A stretch of DNA of 64,000 nt from CALECP01 sp964389925 (lineage in GTDB: Bacteria; Chloroflexota; Anaerolineae; Promineifilales; Promineifilaceae), in the NCBI GenBank assembly GCA_964389925.1, contig CAYMGE010000023.1, forward strand, positions 3,361 through 67,360. Reading direction: 5' to 3'. Below, in pieces: positions 17,062 through 27,223 of the stretch. Under the pieces are notes generated by a model. The model was not told the origin of the DNA and did not search any database. It worked only from the letters and a program-made list of their open reading frames with translations. A program made the position numbers and the translations under genes. Numbering within the stretch: the first letter of the stretch is position 1; each line of letters begins with the position of its first letter.

Positions 17062-20000
17062 ATGTTTAGGAATAGAAGACGAGAACGATTTTACACCCGT
17101 TTTCTTTTGATTGGTTTAGGTTTCTTTTGTGTGCTTTCATCGGCCGCAACAGCATTGGCGAACACAAGCGCACAGGAAAAACAAAACACGGCAACGCGTG
17201 CAGTTGTAACGGGAGACCGAATTTTATTAGACTGGGCGAACACATTGGCGTTTGGGAATAGTGACACGGGTGGCACAGTGGTATGGGATGCGACTGATCC
17301 TGTCTTCACGATTCCCAACATGAGCAATTCAGGTATTGATGTCAAGTTGCGCTTTGACCCACGTGAACCACGTGATATTGACACAAACACAATCGATGAT
17401 CCGCCATTTGAGGCTGAATTCGATTGGCTTGAGCCATACTTTGGCACACGCGCAGTCCTGCGTTATTGGGGGCCGGGCGGAACGGCCGCCAATCAACAGG
17501 GGCCAGTGACAACACATATTTCGTTTTCGGAGGATATTAAGCTGGATCGGACAGCGATTTTCGCCCGATACGACGGCGCGTCGATTCGTTATGGGACTAT
17601 CCTCGAAGCATTTCCAGCGGTTGCGGCCGATGGCTCTTGTGTTGGGACACCGTTAGCCATTCCAAACATCACCTCGCCGCAAACGGTACTCGATGACTAT
17701 CAGAATTACGCCGATCCAACGCAGTACCCTGTCCCGATCACGCGCACACTAACGATTGTCGATAGCAACGATATAGGCGAAATGGATGCAGAATACGGCA
17801 CGTTTAGCGATCCGCTCGACAATCCGGCAGGGCATCCGTTTGGGCTAACAACACTCGATACGACAGGCGTGTTTGCCTTGGGAACTGACAATAATGGCAA
17901 TAATCGCTCCCCCGTCGTCATTGACTATGACGATCTGCAACTGCGCTGTCTCAAATGGCACAGCTTTGCTTATTCAAATGGGGATGCTATCGGCGAAGGT
18001 GACATCGTTCAACGTCAAAGTTCGACCTATCTTGGGCCTCTACTGCTGACAAAAATCAACACGGGCGCAATCGGCAATCGTGTTTGGGTCGATGAGAACA
18101 GCGATGGTTACCAAGACGCTGGCGAAGACGGTATTGCCAATGTGACGGTCAATTTGTATGACAGCGTTGGCAATTTGGTCGCTACGACAGTGACAGATTC
18201 GCACGGCAACTATCTCTTTGACGACTTAGCCGAGGGCAGTTACTACGTCGATGTCGATGAAAGTACGTTGCCAGCAAGCATGTCACAAACGACGACTTAT
18301 CCACAGCCGGGCAGTGATTTCACGAACCAAGATCACAGCACAACCGCCATTCCAAATACGGCATTGACAGGATACGTGGCGACGATTGGGAACGGGTCGG
18401 CGTTGGAGAATTTGACGGCCGATTTTGGCTACAACTACGTCTCAACAACAGATGTTGTCGGGGAATGTTTCAACGTCTTGACCAATCAAGGCTTTGAGCA
18501 GTTTGATCCTAGCGTCACATTTAGTTCAACTAGCTTCCCAGACTTCAATGGCGACTCACTCCAAGCCTATTCATGGGCGCAGGGCGACACAAATGTGACA
18601 AATTGGATGCCTACGACAACGGGAAACGGTGACTACAACAACGTCTTCTTAATCGACGATACTGCTGGCAACATCAACAATCCTGAAGGTGACTACTTTG
18701 CCTATATTCCGGGCGGGGCAGATAGCTCATTTGAATGCGTCGAGCAAAGCGTCGATGTCTATCTCTCGGCCGGCCTTGTCCCCGGTCAAGAGTATCAAAT
18801 GTGCTTTATGGCGGCCGCTGGCACACAAACAGGCGCACTGACGCACATCGAATATGCACAGGGAACGAGCTATGCAAGTCTCTACACACAAGCTCTGCCT
18901 ATTAGTGCCAGCAGCACCAACTTAAACTGGCAACAGGTGTGCCACACCTTTACGTTTGACCCCTCATTTATGGATCGCATCGTCATCTCACAGCAGGGAA
19001 CGGGCGGCATTTCAGTTGATGCGATGCAGATGTGTGAAGTTGGCAGCACGACAGGTGGACAAGGTAATGGCGCAATTGGTGACCGTATCTGGATCGATGC
19101 AGATGGCGATGGCGCACAAGACCCCAACGAAACGGGCGTTTCTGGCGTTGAGGTGACGCTTTATCACGACCCGGATGGCGATGGCGTTTACGACACGGTT
19201 TATGGCACGACAACAACTGATGCAAGCGGCAACTACATTTTTACCGACCTACCTCCAGCCGCTTACGTCGTGACTGTGACCAATGATGCAGGGGCATCAC
19301 ACCCAATTTTGACCGGAGATTACAACCAAACTGGCGATCCCGATCACTTTGGGACAACTGGCACAAATGACAACACGACGACTACGCCTGTGGTGCTTGC
19401 ACCCGGCGATGTGTTCCTAAATGCCGACTTTGGCTATCAGCCACAGGGCGGTGCGGCCGTTGGCAGCATTGGCGACACGATTTTCTTTGATGCTGATGGG
19501 GATGGGAATGGGCCCGCGTTGGCTGCGATTGACGGCGGCGGGATTGTGACACAGGGGGCTGGTGGCGCGGCCGATGTAAACGACTATGGCATCGTTGGCG
19601 TGACAGTCGCCCTAATCCGCGACACCAACGGCAACGGTGAATGGGACGCAGGCGAACCAATCATTGCCACCGACACGACCGATGCAAATGGTCAATATCT
19701 GTTTGAAGGACTAGCATACGACGACTACATCGTGTGGGTCAACGACACAGATAACGTCTTGGACGGCTTAACCGCGACATATGATAGCGACGGTGCGTTG
19801 CCCGGCGCGGGGCTGGGCGTTGGCTTTGGCTTTAGCGCGACAACAATTGATGCAGGCAATATCAATGACCGCGCCCAAGATTTTGGCTATGGAGCAGGCG
19901 GTGCAGGCCTGATCGGCGACACAATTTTCCTCAATACGAACGGTGACAGCGACCAAGATGCAGATGAGCCGGGACTTGAGGGTGTCGTTGTGGTTCTGAC

Positions 20001-22134
20001 CGCTTCAGGTGGCGTGACAACAACCGCGATCACGGATGAAAACGGTCACTACTTCTTCGGCGGTCTCGACCCTGACGATAGCTATACCGTCACCATTGCA
20101 CCAGAGAATTTTGCAAGCGGCGGGGTGTTGGAAGGGTTGAATAACTCGGCCGATCCCGACGGCGGCAACGACAGCACCAGCAACGTCAACTTGGGCGCAG
20201 GCGGCAGTGATGGCAACGCCGACCCCGACGGTACAGATGATGGCATCAACCTGGGTCAAGATTTTGGCTATACGCCAGCCAGCCCCGCCAGCATTGGCAA
20301 CCTCGTTTGGCTTGATGTCGATGCAGACGGCGTTTACGATGGTGGGGCTGAAACACCGATTGGCGGCGTGACAGTTGACATCTATCGTGACCTTAACGGC
20401 AATGGGCGCATTGATGCCGGTGAGCCGCTGTTTGGCTCAACCGTTACGGACGCGGCGATCAACGCAGGCAGCTATGGCACAGATGGCAACTATCTGTTTA
20501 CAGGTTTGCCAGCCGGCGATTATGTCGTCGATGTGACCGACGAGAACGGCGTTTTGGCAGGCTATTGGCACAGTTTGGGAACGGCCGGCACAGACAACAA
20601 TAGTCAGATCGACCCAGTTGGGGTCACGGTTGCGGCGGGTCAGACGGTGTTGACGGCCGATTTCGGCTACTATCTCGACCTCGCCTGCTTGGGCAACTTT
20701 GTCTGGGACGACAGCGCAAACAGCAACGGTATTCAAGATTTGGGCGAAGCTGGCATTGATGGCGTGACAATGACGCTGACGATTACCTACCCAAGTGGTG
20801 ATGTGACCGTTTTGCAGACAGTAACAGGCGACGATCCAAGTACAACCGGCGTGACTGAGCAGGGCTGGTACAGCTTCTGCAACTTGTTAGCGGACGAGAA
20901 TCATCGGACGGGTAGCGGGACAACGGCTCCTGCGAGTGGTGCGCCGGGCTTCGAGATTTCGGCCGAATATCCCCCCAACCTGATCCCAACGATCATCGAC
21001 GCATCGGCCGCAACCGATCAGACAGATAGCGAAAATCCATCTGGTACAGCGGCTACGCCCACGCAAGGGGCATTGGATGCGACGCAAAATAGTGACGCGA
21101 CGGCCGAAGGCAACCCCGTTGCCAGCTACGATTTCGGCGCAACCAGTCCAGTCAATATCGGCAACTACATCTGGTTTGAAGACGACGGTGATGGCGATGG
21201 GACGACGGGGAGTGTCACAGATGCGTCTGGTGTCGTCGTTTCGCTGACCAATTCTAACGGCACAGTCATCACAACCATCACTGATGCAAACGGTCTCTAC
21301 ACGTTCACCGTCCCTGTCAATGCGACCTACACCGTCACTGTTGCAACACCGTTGGGCTATTCGCCCTCGACAGTCCTTGTTGGTGGCACTGACAACGACC
21401 CAGCCAGTGGCAACAATCAAAACCACGACAGCACCGGGGCAGTTGTCCAAGTCGGCACAGTGGACAATCAAACGATAGACTTCTCGTTTAGCAGCGTGCC
21501 GACGTATGCGATTGGCAACTTTGTCTGGATCGACGGCGAACCAACTGGCAACGGAATGTACAATGATGGCGTAGATACCCCTGCCAACAACGTAACGATG
21601 AACCTGTATCGCGTCACAGGTGGCGTTGTCGCAGCAACGCCCATTTTGACAGAGACCACTGCGAGCGGCGCCTACCAATTCACTGGCTTTGAGGCCGGAA
21701 CCTATGTCGTTTGTATTCCTAGTCAAGAATTCACACCGAGTGGCGACCTCTGGGATGGTAGCGAAGGCACGCATTACGGGGTTGTTTCAGCCAATGCGGG
21801 CAGCACGGGTGCAGGCGATGACAGCGTAGACCACAACACGGTTTATGTCGCCAATCCCGCGCTCAACGGCGCGTGTAGCAACCACATCACCGTCGGGGAT
21901 ACGGAACCAACCGGCGAGGATGCACACGGCTTGACAACTGGACTGACAGATGATGCAGTTGACTGGACAGTGGACTTTGCCTTCGCCCCACTTGCTGCAA
22001 CGGCCGTTAATCTAGCTGGCAGCGGCACGTTTGGCACACCTGTTATGCCATTGCTGATTTCACTTGTGATTAGCGTGTTGTTGGCTGGCTACTTTGTGGT
22101 GAGAGGACAGCGGGTGGCTCGGCCGAATCGCTAA
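17062..22134 (+). CDS. Giant secreted SdrD B-repeat (Cna_B-like) surface protein
   Basis: 1690 residues from the ATG at 17062, which has AGGAG 7 nt upstream. There is a signal peptide (YTRFLLIGLGFFCVLSSAATALA). The N-terminal 350 residues form an unrecognised adhesin-like domain. From about residue 350 come roughly eight SdrD B-like repeats, each opening with IGNRVWVDENSDG / IGDRIWIDADGDG / IGNYIWFEDDGDG and closing with a YLFDDLAEGSYYVDV-type strand. The Asp/Asn-Gly-rich loops probably bind calcium. Between the first two repeats sits a jelly-roll-like segment (CFNVLTNQGFEQF ... GGISVDAMQMCEV). The end is a single helix (LLISLVISVLLAGYFVV) plus RGQRVARPNR, with no LPxTG motif, so it is probably anchored by that helix. 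Likely role: surface adhesion or filament sheath. Confidence 0.87.
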   Translation: MFRNRRRERFYTRFLLIGLGFFCVLSSAATALANTSAQEKQNTATRAVVTGDRILLDWANTLAFGNSDTGGTVVWDATDPVFTIPNMSNSGIDVKLRFDPREPRDIDTNTIDDPPFEAEFDWLEPYFGTRAVLRYWGPGGTAANQQGPVTTHISFSEDIKLDRTAIFARYDGASIRYGTILEAFPAVAADGSCVGTPLAIPNITSPQTVLDDYQNYADPTQYPVPITRTLTIVDSNDIGEMDAEYGTFSDPLDNPAGHPFGLTTLDTTGVFALGTDNNGNNRSPVVIDYDDLQLRCLKWHSFAYSNGDAIGEGDIVQRQSSTYLGPLLLTKINTGAIGNRVWVDENSDGYQDAGEDGIANVTVNLYDSVGNLVATTVTDSHGNYLFDDLAEGSYYVDVDESTLPASMSQTTTYPQPGSDFTNQDHSTTAIPNTALTGYVATIGNGSALENLTADFGYNYVSTTDVVGECFNVLTNQGFEQFDPSVTFSSTSFPDFNGDSLQAYSWAQGDTNVTNWMPTTTGNGDYNNVFLIDDTAGNINNPEGDYFAYIPGGADSSFECVEQSVDVYLSAGLVPGQEYQMCFMAAAGTQTGALTHIEYAQGTSYASLYTQALPISASSTNLNWQQVCHTFTFDPSFMDRIVISQQGTGGISVDAMQMCEVGSTTGGQGNGAIGDRIWIDADGDGAQDPNETGVSGVEVTLYHDPDGDGVYDTVYGTTTTDASGNYIFTDLPPAAYVVTVTNDAGASHPILTGDYNQTGDPDHFGTTGTNDNTTTTPVVLAPGDVFLNADFGYQPQGGAAVGSIGDTIFFDADGDGNGPALAAIDGGGIVTQGAGGAADVNDYGIVGVTVALIRDTNGNGEWDAGEPIIATDTTDANGQYLFEGLAYDDYIVWVNDTDNVLDGLTATYDSDGALPGAGLGVGFGFSATTIDAGNINDRAQDFGYGAGGAGLIGDTIFLNTNGDSDQDADEPGLEGVVVVLTASGGVTTTAITDENGHYFFGGLDPDDSYTVTIAPENFASGGVLEGLNNSADPDGGNDSTSNVNLGAGGSDGNADPDGTDDGINLGQDFGYTPASPASIGNLVWLDVDADGVYDGGAETPIGGVTVDIYRDLNGNGRIDAGEPLFGSTVTDAAINAGSYGTDGNYLFTGLPAGDYVVDVTDENGVLAGYWHSLGTAGTDNNSQIDPVGVTVAAGQTVLTADFGYYLDLACLGNFVWDDSANSNGIQDLGEAGIDGVTMTLTITYPSGDVTVLQTVTGDDPSTTGVTEQGWYSFCNLLADENHRTGSGTTAPASGAPGFEISAEYPPNLIPTIIDASAATDQTDSENPSGTAATPTQGALDATQNSDATAEGNPVASYDFGATSPVNIGNYIWFEDDGDGDGTTGSVTDASGVVVSLTNSNGTVITTITDANGLYTFTVPVNATYTVTVATPLGYSPSTVLVGGTDNDPASGNNQNHDSTGAVVQVGTVDNQTIDFSFSSVPTYAIGNFVWIDGEPTGNGMYNDGVDTPANNVTMNLYRVTGGVVAATPILTETTASGAYQFTGFEAGTYVVCIPSQEFTPSGDLWDGSEGTHYGVVSANAGSTGAGDDSVDHNTVYVANPALNGACSNHITVGDTEPTGEDAHGLTTGLTDDAVDWTVDFAFAPLAATAVNLAGSGTFGTPVMPLLISLVISVLLAGYFVVRGQRVARPNR

Positions 22135-22186
22135 GAAACTTACGAACCGGGTTCATCTTTCGACTTGTGTTGGAGCGGCCGACGAC

Positions 22187-22876
22187 CTATTTTGCCGTTC
22201 GGCTCAACAAAAATCGGCCGCTCAACACACACAAAATTGCCAACCCAAAAGTCCCACCGACGATAAACGCACCGACATCTTGCCAAAGTCGCTCAGGAAA
22301 AAGACGAATGAGCGAGTCGGTGTTGTAAAATGTCCATGACCCTGCGGGGAAAAGCAGCTCGTGAAATTGTGTGAAAAATGTGCTCCACGCGACTGCCATG
22401 AAGAGACCAATCCCAACCAGAATTGCAATGCCTGCATAGCCACCATTGCGAATTGCGCGATAGGCAGTTGGCTCTGTTTCATTGCGATAAAGTAACAGTG
22501 TTACCCCCGCAACAACGACAATTCCTAGCACCCAGCCCCCACGCCTGATTGCGTCGGTCAGGTGCTTCACATCGATCATGTGGCTAATTTCGCGTTCGTT
22601 GTAGAGTGGCTCACCCGTATCGGGGTTTATTTGTTCTTCTAGGAGATAGATAGTCTCTTCGGCCGATCCCCGCACCGACAAATACTCAACCGCCACCAGC
22701 GCAAGCTCTAGCCGCTCCTCCTTTTCCCACCCATAAATATCAGGAGCAACACGATTGTTATACTCAAATTGCGGCAGCCAGTTGCCGATGACTGTACCAA
22801 TCGCAAAAGAAGCCAGTGCAAAGGGCAGACAGAGTGTGATAATCCATTTTACGGTATTTGCTGTTCGTTGTGACAT
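22187..22876 (-). CDS. DUF1461 (TIGR01906-type) integral membrane protein
   Basis: 229 residues with about five membrane helices: an N-terminal one (WIITLCLPFALASFAIGTVIG), one at about 115-135, and others to the C-terminus. The diagnostic blocks are ISHMIDVKHLTDA in the outside loop and FFTQFHELLFPAGSWTFYNTDSLIRLFPERLW, which match the TIGR01906/DUF1461 family of unknown function. It is transcribed in the same direction as, and 52 nt downstream of, the GT39-like gene, so they may form a unit. Confidence 0.8.
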   Translation of the reverse strand: MSQRTANTVKWIITLCLPFALASFAIGTVIGNWLPQFEYNNRVAPDIYGWEKEERLELALVAVEYLSVRGSAEETIYLLEEQINPDTGEPLYNEREISHMIDVKHLTDAIRRGGWVLGIVVVAGVTLLLYRNETEPTAYRAIRNGGYAGIAILVGIGLFMAVAWSTFFTQFHELLFPAGSWTFYNTDSLIRLFPERLWQDVGAFIVGGTFGLAILCVLSGRFLLSRTAK

Positions 22877-22928
22877 CTAAACTCATCTGAGACATTCTAT
22901 TTCTCGAAGAAATGCAATATCTATTGTT

Positions 22929-24953
22929 TCATTGATCCGACAAAATTATAGCGAGTTCTTCGGCCGATAACCCCTCAACGTTCTCAAAAATCATCACCAG
23001 CGATTGGTCAAACAGCGTAAAACTTTCATCGACTCGACCAAGTGTGACCCCTTCCAACCCATCAAGATAACGTCCTATCGCACGCGGTGGTCGCAAGTTA
23101 GGCCAGCTAAAAAAGTCCGGTTTGAGATGGAACTCGCCAATGTGTGGAAATCGTCCTGTCACAAAAACGGGGTCAAAGCCTAGTTCACCTGAAAACAGCG
23201 GCTGATAAAAGCGTGATGAGCGCGGATAGCCATCTGGCAAGCGCGGGACAACGCCGTACACGCGATTTGAGTCGATAATCAAGTAGTCGCTATCGGCGAC
23301 GCGGCGCAGGTTTTCTGCCAGCTTTTCTTCGCTGTCCGCTACGTAAAGCGTGTCCCCCCGCAACTCATTCATTCCCGAAAGCCATGTAAGCTCGTTAAAT
23401 TGATAGTCGAGTTTTCCGGCCGAATAAACAGTCCCATTTTCGATCAACAAGCTAGGCAATCGATCCCCCCATTTTTCAGTGGCAATTGTGCTTTGAGCGG
23501 GCAGGTTTTCATAAATCCAGCGTGATCCTTCGATCCATGGATGTGGTTGATGATAGATGTTGACAAATGCCAACGCATATAAGCCCGTCGTCAACAATGT
23601 GGCTCCAATCAGGCTACGCCGTATCCATCGGCCGCGCACAGCCATCACAAATGCGGCCGCATACAGCATCAAAAACGGCGTGAGTGGCAGCAGATAGCGC
23701 ATAAACTTGACGACGAATCCCCCCGTCATGATAAAAAATGGGAGGCACCACGCGAGTAGAAGCCACTGAGTCTGCGCCTTTTGTCGCAAAAACGGCTTCC
23801 CCTCTACTCGAATCGACCGCCAATTCATCGACCACAATACGTGAGCGATTGCCCAAGCAAAGCCGAGTATCGCCAACGCGCCCAGCACAAAGCCCATCCC
23901 CCAGCGGAACTGCATTTCGGCAAAATAGAGATAAGGGGTTGTGCCGATATATTGACGGGTAAATGGAAAGGCTGTGCTGCCGCCAACCATCTGACGCTGG
24001 GTCGCAACGTTGAAGAGGTAGCACGACCCCCAATTGATTTCGGGGATCGCAAGCCCAAAGAGGCTTGTTGCAGGCGTGATTGCCTCACACGTGTGATCAA
24101 GCAGCGCGAATGGATTGGTCAACGCAAAGGCTGCTACTGTCGTCAGCCCTAACCCAACCAATGAGCGTGCCATTGTCCAACGTCGGCCGACAGCCTCTAA
24201 CTGTTTGCCACGCCCCCACCACCATGCCAATAACAGCGGAATAGCGAGCAGCACCGCGCTAAATTTTGATCCCACTGCTAACCCGCATAAAATCGCCGCT
24301 AGCGAGAGTCGCCAAACAGATTTACGCTGTACAGCAAGTACCATGTTGTAGAGTGCGGCGACGATGAAGAACGTCATGTAGACATCAACTGTAAAGAAGT
24401 GGGAGAGTTGAATGTGCATGACATTGAGCGCGAGAAATGCGGCCGCAAGAATGCCAACCTCTTCACCAAAGAGTGCGCGCCCCAGCAAAAATAACGCAAC
24501 GATTGTTGCGACATCAAACAGCGCGGTTAATGCTCGGCCGACGGCCGTAATGCGGTCAAATTCGCTGAAGCTGAAGGAGCCATCGGCCGATTGGCATGTC
24601 TGAGGCAACTCATCAAAGACCTGTGGCGCAACGCTCTCAACAAAGCGTGTTGCCAAGACACCTAAATAGAGGGGCAAATGACCATAGGCAAAGTTGCGTT
24701 GTACATCCTGCTCTTTGACGATGCAATCGCTCTCCGTCTCAGCCGGCCAGTAGTATGGATTGAACGTCGATTTTTGAGGGCTTAGGGCATCCGCATTGAA
24801 GGCAGGAGCCTCAATTGAAGCAGCAACCCATGCAATGTAGCGTTCGTCAGGATGATAGTGTTCGTACTGATCCCAACCGTTACCCGTTAGACGCAGTGCG
24901 CCTGCGACAAACAGAATGGGAAAGAGTAGTATCGTCCACCAATTTTTTAGCAT
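22929..24953 (-). CDS. GT39-like (PMT family) membrane glycosyltransferase
   Basis: 674 residues with about ten hydrophobic helices in the first 460 residues and a soluble C-terminal part of about 200. The first extracytoplasmic loop has YEHYHPDERYIAW, matching the catalytic acidic loop of GT-C polyprenyl-phosphate-sugar transferases. LGRALFGEEVGILAAAFLALN and HFFTVDVYMTFFIVAALY also fit the PMT/ArnT-like fold. It probably moves a sugar from a lipid-phosphate donor to a protein or lipid outside the membrane. The acceptor is not evident; the large surface proteins next door are candidates. Confidence 0.78.
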   Translation of the reverse strand: MLKNWWTILLFPILFVAGALRLTGNGWDQYEHYHPDERYIAWVAASIEAPAFNADALSPQKSTFNPYYWPAETESDCIVKEQDVQRNFAYGHLPLYLGVLATRFVESVAPQVFDELPQTCQSADGSFSFSEFDRITAVGRALTALFDVATIVALFLLGRALFGEEVGILAAAFLALNVMHIQLSHFFTVDVYMTFFIVAALYNMVLAVQRKSVWRLSLAAILCGLAVGSKFSAVLLAIPLLLAWWWGRGKQLEAVGRRWTMARSLVGLGLTTVAAFALTNPFALLDHTCEAITPATSLFGLAIPEINWGSCYLFNVATQRQMVGGSTAFPFTRQYIGTTPYLYFAEMQFRWGMGFVLGALAILGFAWAIAHVLWSMNWRSIRVEGKPFLRQKAQTQWLLLAWCLPFFIMTGGFVVKFMRYLLPLTPFLMLYAAAFVMAVRGRWIRRSLIGATLLTTGLYALAFVNIYHQPHPWIEGSRWIYENLPAQSTIATEKWGDRLPSLLIENGTVYSAGKLDYQFNELTWLSGMNELRGDTLYVADSEEKLAENLRRVADSDYLIIDSNRVYGVVPRLPDGYPRSSRFYQPLFSGELGFDPVFVTGRFPHIGEFHLKPDFFSWPNLRPPRAIGRYLDGLEGVTLGRVDESFTLFDQSLVMIFENVEGLSAEELAIILSDQ

Positions 24954-25056
24954 ACGGGATTGTATGCCAATTTAGGCGTTGGAAACAAAAAACACCAACC
25001 TGCGACTAAAATCAGCCGTAGGTTGGCATATTTTCTATGTTATGTGATAAATGGCG

Positions 25057-25767
25057 TTATGCTTCGGCCGCCACTTTCTGTTTGCGTGCCTCTTGTTTTT
25101 CTTTCTCAAGCAACGTTGCCGTTGTGTTTTGTGCCAACACCGTGATCGTGCCGAGCTTTTTATCAAACACAGGCCACCCTTTGACAATCAACTTATTATC
25201 TGGTTTGCTGGCATAGGGCTTCACTTTCTTCCACTGCTTGGCAGCAATGAGGATCAAGTAAATGGTCGGTGCAGCAGGAGCGGAGGGTAGACCTCTTGGT
25301 AAAGAAGGGGGTTCACCGCTTCGCATGGTGACAACTGTTACCTGTGATTTTTCAATAACTTTGAGTGGTTTCCCAACAACTTTTATTTCCACGTTACCAA
25401 CTCCTATATGTTCTGACTTAAATTGCTTGAAATCCGCTATCCGCATCGGCCATTTATACGGAAGTGGGGGTTCTTTTTTCTTTAATTTTTGTTTATTGGC
25501 GTTTGGATTGAAGTAGGGAAAGACAGCTCGCCGCTGACTCCACGTCATTCCACCACGCACGAGATAGAAGAAAACACCACCGGGTGTGCGTCGGCGGTCG
25601 CCTTTCTCCGTCATCATCCCTTCACCCGCCTCAATCTCCTGCGCCTTTTGCAGATAGTTGAGCGTTTCCTCTTCGCCAATCAGCTCAAGAATTTGGGCAA
25701 TTTGTGAGATTGGCTTCTCGTCTGTCTCATTAAGCTGTTGGGCAATTTGTTGCACGGTCTCATTCAT
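25057..25767 (-). CDS. PHAX-type RNA-binding domain protein
   Basis: 236 residues. Residues 1-75 match the RNA-binding domain known from eukaryotic PHAX (snRNA export adaptor): helices IAQQLNETDEKPISQIAQIL, then ELIGEEETLNYLQKAQEIEA, then the signature GMMTEKGDRRRTPGGVFFYLV. Human PHAX has the same RRRTPGGVFL core. The rest (IGVGNVEIKVVGKPLKVIEKSQVTVV... and FDKKLGTITVLAQNTTATLLEKE) has beta-strand character and basic stretches but no family I recognise. PHAX domains bind single-stranded RNA in eukaryotes. The bacterial role is unknown. It stands alone between the GT39-like gene and a divergent peptidase gene. Confidence 0.72.
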   Translation of the reverse strand: MNETVQQIAQQLNETDEKPISQIAQILELIGEEETLNYLQKAQEIEAGEGMMTEKGDRRRTPGGVFFYLVRGGMTWSQRRAVFPYFNPNANKQKLKKKEPPLPYKWPMRIADFKQFKSEHIGVGNVEIKVVGKPLKVIEKSQVTVVTMRSGEPPSLPRGLPSAPAAPTIYLILIAAKQWKKVKPYASKPDNKLIVKGWPVFDKKLGTITVLAQNTTATLLEKEKQEARKQKVAAEA

Positions 25768-26052
25768 AACGGCTGTTCTTTAATCTTCTGCTCTCTTAAA
25801 ACCCATCATATCTAAATTTTAAGCAGTCGCGGCTCAGATTGCCACTGTCCATTAAAAGTCTTATTTGATTCCACTCCGAGTTAGCTGAATTGGTTTCCCC
25901 ATATTGCGGTTTCGGCCGAATTCGCTGGACTGCTTATGTGTCAGGACAGCTTAATACAATACAATACCATCATTGCAAAGTTTGGACAATATGTTAATCG
26001 AAATTCACACTCATCTGTCCCATTGGGGTAACAGTCGGATAAAGTTGGAACT

Positions 26053-27132
26053 ATGTCACATCTAAAAATTGCTGCTGTGCGCGAATTATTGAATAAATGG
26101 GAGGTTGATGGGTTGATGATACAGTCGGCCGATAACCGTCGCTGGTTAACCGGATTCTCCGGCTCCGCAGGCTGGGCATTTGTCACGCATGAGCGAGCCG
26201 TGCTTGCCACCGACGGTCGCTATTGGACGCAAGCGCGTGAGCAGGCTCCTGATTTTGAACTGTATGAATATAAGCGCGAAGAGAAAGCCATACAAAAAAT
26301 GATCGCTTCTATTGGCGCAGCCGCGCTGGCGATAGAAGGTAACTATGTCACGCTGAGCGATTATCATAGGTTCAAAAAAGTGGAAGCGATGAGCTACAAG
26401 CCCTATCAAGAGACAGTTGAACCACTGCGATTTATTAAATCGGCCGACGAGATCAAAAAGTTACGGGCAGCGGCCGAAATCTCCGATTACGCCATGGCAC
26501 AGGTCAACGAAATCGCACAGGTCGGCATGAGCGAAAAAACCCTCGCGTGGGAGCTTGAAAAAACGATGCGCGAACGCGGTGCAGATAAAGTCGCCTTCGA
26601 CATTATCGTGGCGGCCGGGGTAAACGGCGCACGCCCCCACCATCGCCCCACTGATTACAACATGCAGCTTGGCGATGCGATCACCATCGACATTGGCGCA
26701 ACCATTCATGGCTATCACAGCGACATCACGCGGACTTTTCATCTCGGCGACGACCCCAATGACAAGTTTTGGGAAGTTTACACACTTGTTCAGGATGCGC
26801 TTGAAACATCAATAGACCAGCTACGAGCCGGCACATCGGGCAAGGCGGTTGATCAAGTCGCCCGTGACCTGTTTGAAGCGGCTGGCTACGGAGACGACTT
26901 CAAACATTCACTCGGTCATGGTGTTGGTCTCAATGTGCATGAAGGGCCGCGTCTCAGCAAAACGTCAAAAGATGAAATTCCCGCTGGGGCGGTTGTCACC
27001 GTCGAGCCGGGCTTGTATATTGATGGGTGGAGTGGTGTGCGAATTGAAGATTTGATTTGGGTGACGGAAGATGGGGTTGACATATTGAGTCGATGTCCCA
27101 AGAATCCAATCATTCGAGTGAAGAAAACATGA
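26053..27132 (+). CDS. pepQ: Xaa-Pro aminopeptidase (M24B)
   Basis: 359 residues of the pita-bread peptidase family that cleaves the bond beside proline in peptides. An N-terminal creatinase-like domain (RRWLTGFSGSAGWAFVT) precedes the catalytic domain. The five metal ligands are visible: two Asp in DIGATIHGYHSDITRTFHLG, His in HSLGHGVGLNVHEGP, and two Glu in VTVEPGLYIDGWSGVRIED. The length is typical of the short cytoplasmic PepQ/YpdF type rather than the longer PepP, so the symbol is provisional. It is the first of a rightward run ending at 29511, separated by 91 nt from the next gene. Confidence 0.9.
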   Translation: MSHLKIAAVRELLNKWEVDGLMIQSADNRRWLTGFSGSAGWAFVTHERAVLATDGRYWTQAREQAPDFELYEYKREEKAIQKMIASIGAAALAIEGNYVTLSDYHRFKKVEAMSYKPYQETVEPLRFIKSADEIKKLRAAAEISDYAMAQVNEIAQVGMSEKTLAWELEKTMRERGADKVAFDIIVAAGVNGARPHHRPTDYNMQLGDAITIDIGATIHGYHSDITRTFHLGDDPNDKFWEVYTLVQDALETSIDQLRAGTSGKAVDQVARDLFEAAGYGDDFKHSLGHGVGLNVHEGPRLSKTSKDEIPAGAVVTVEPGLYIDGWSGVRIEDLIWVTEDGVDILSRCPKNPIIRVKKT

Positions 27133-27223
27133 AAATCCATGCCAAAAACCACCAGATATTCACCACATCGTAGGGAAAACGTAAGACGACAAGTGGGGAA
27201 AAACCTTCTACAATAGGCGGTGT

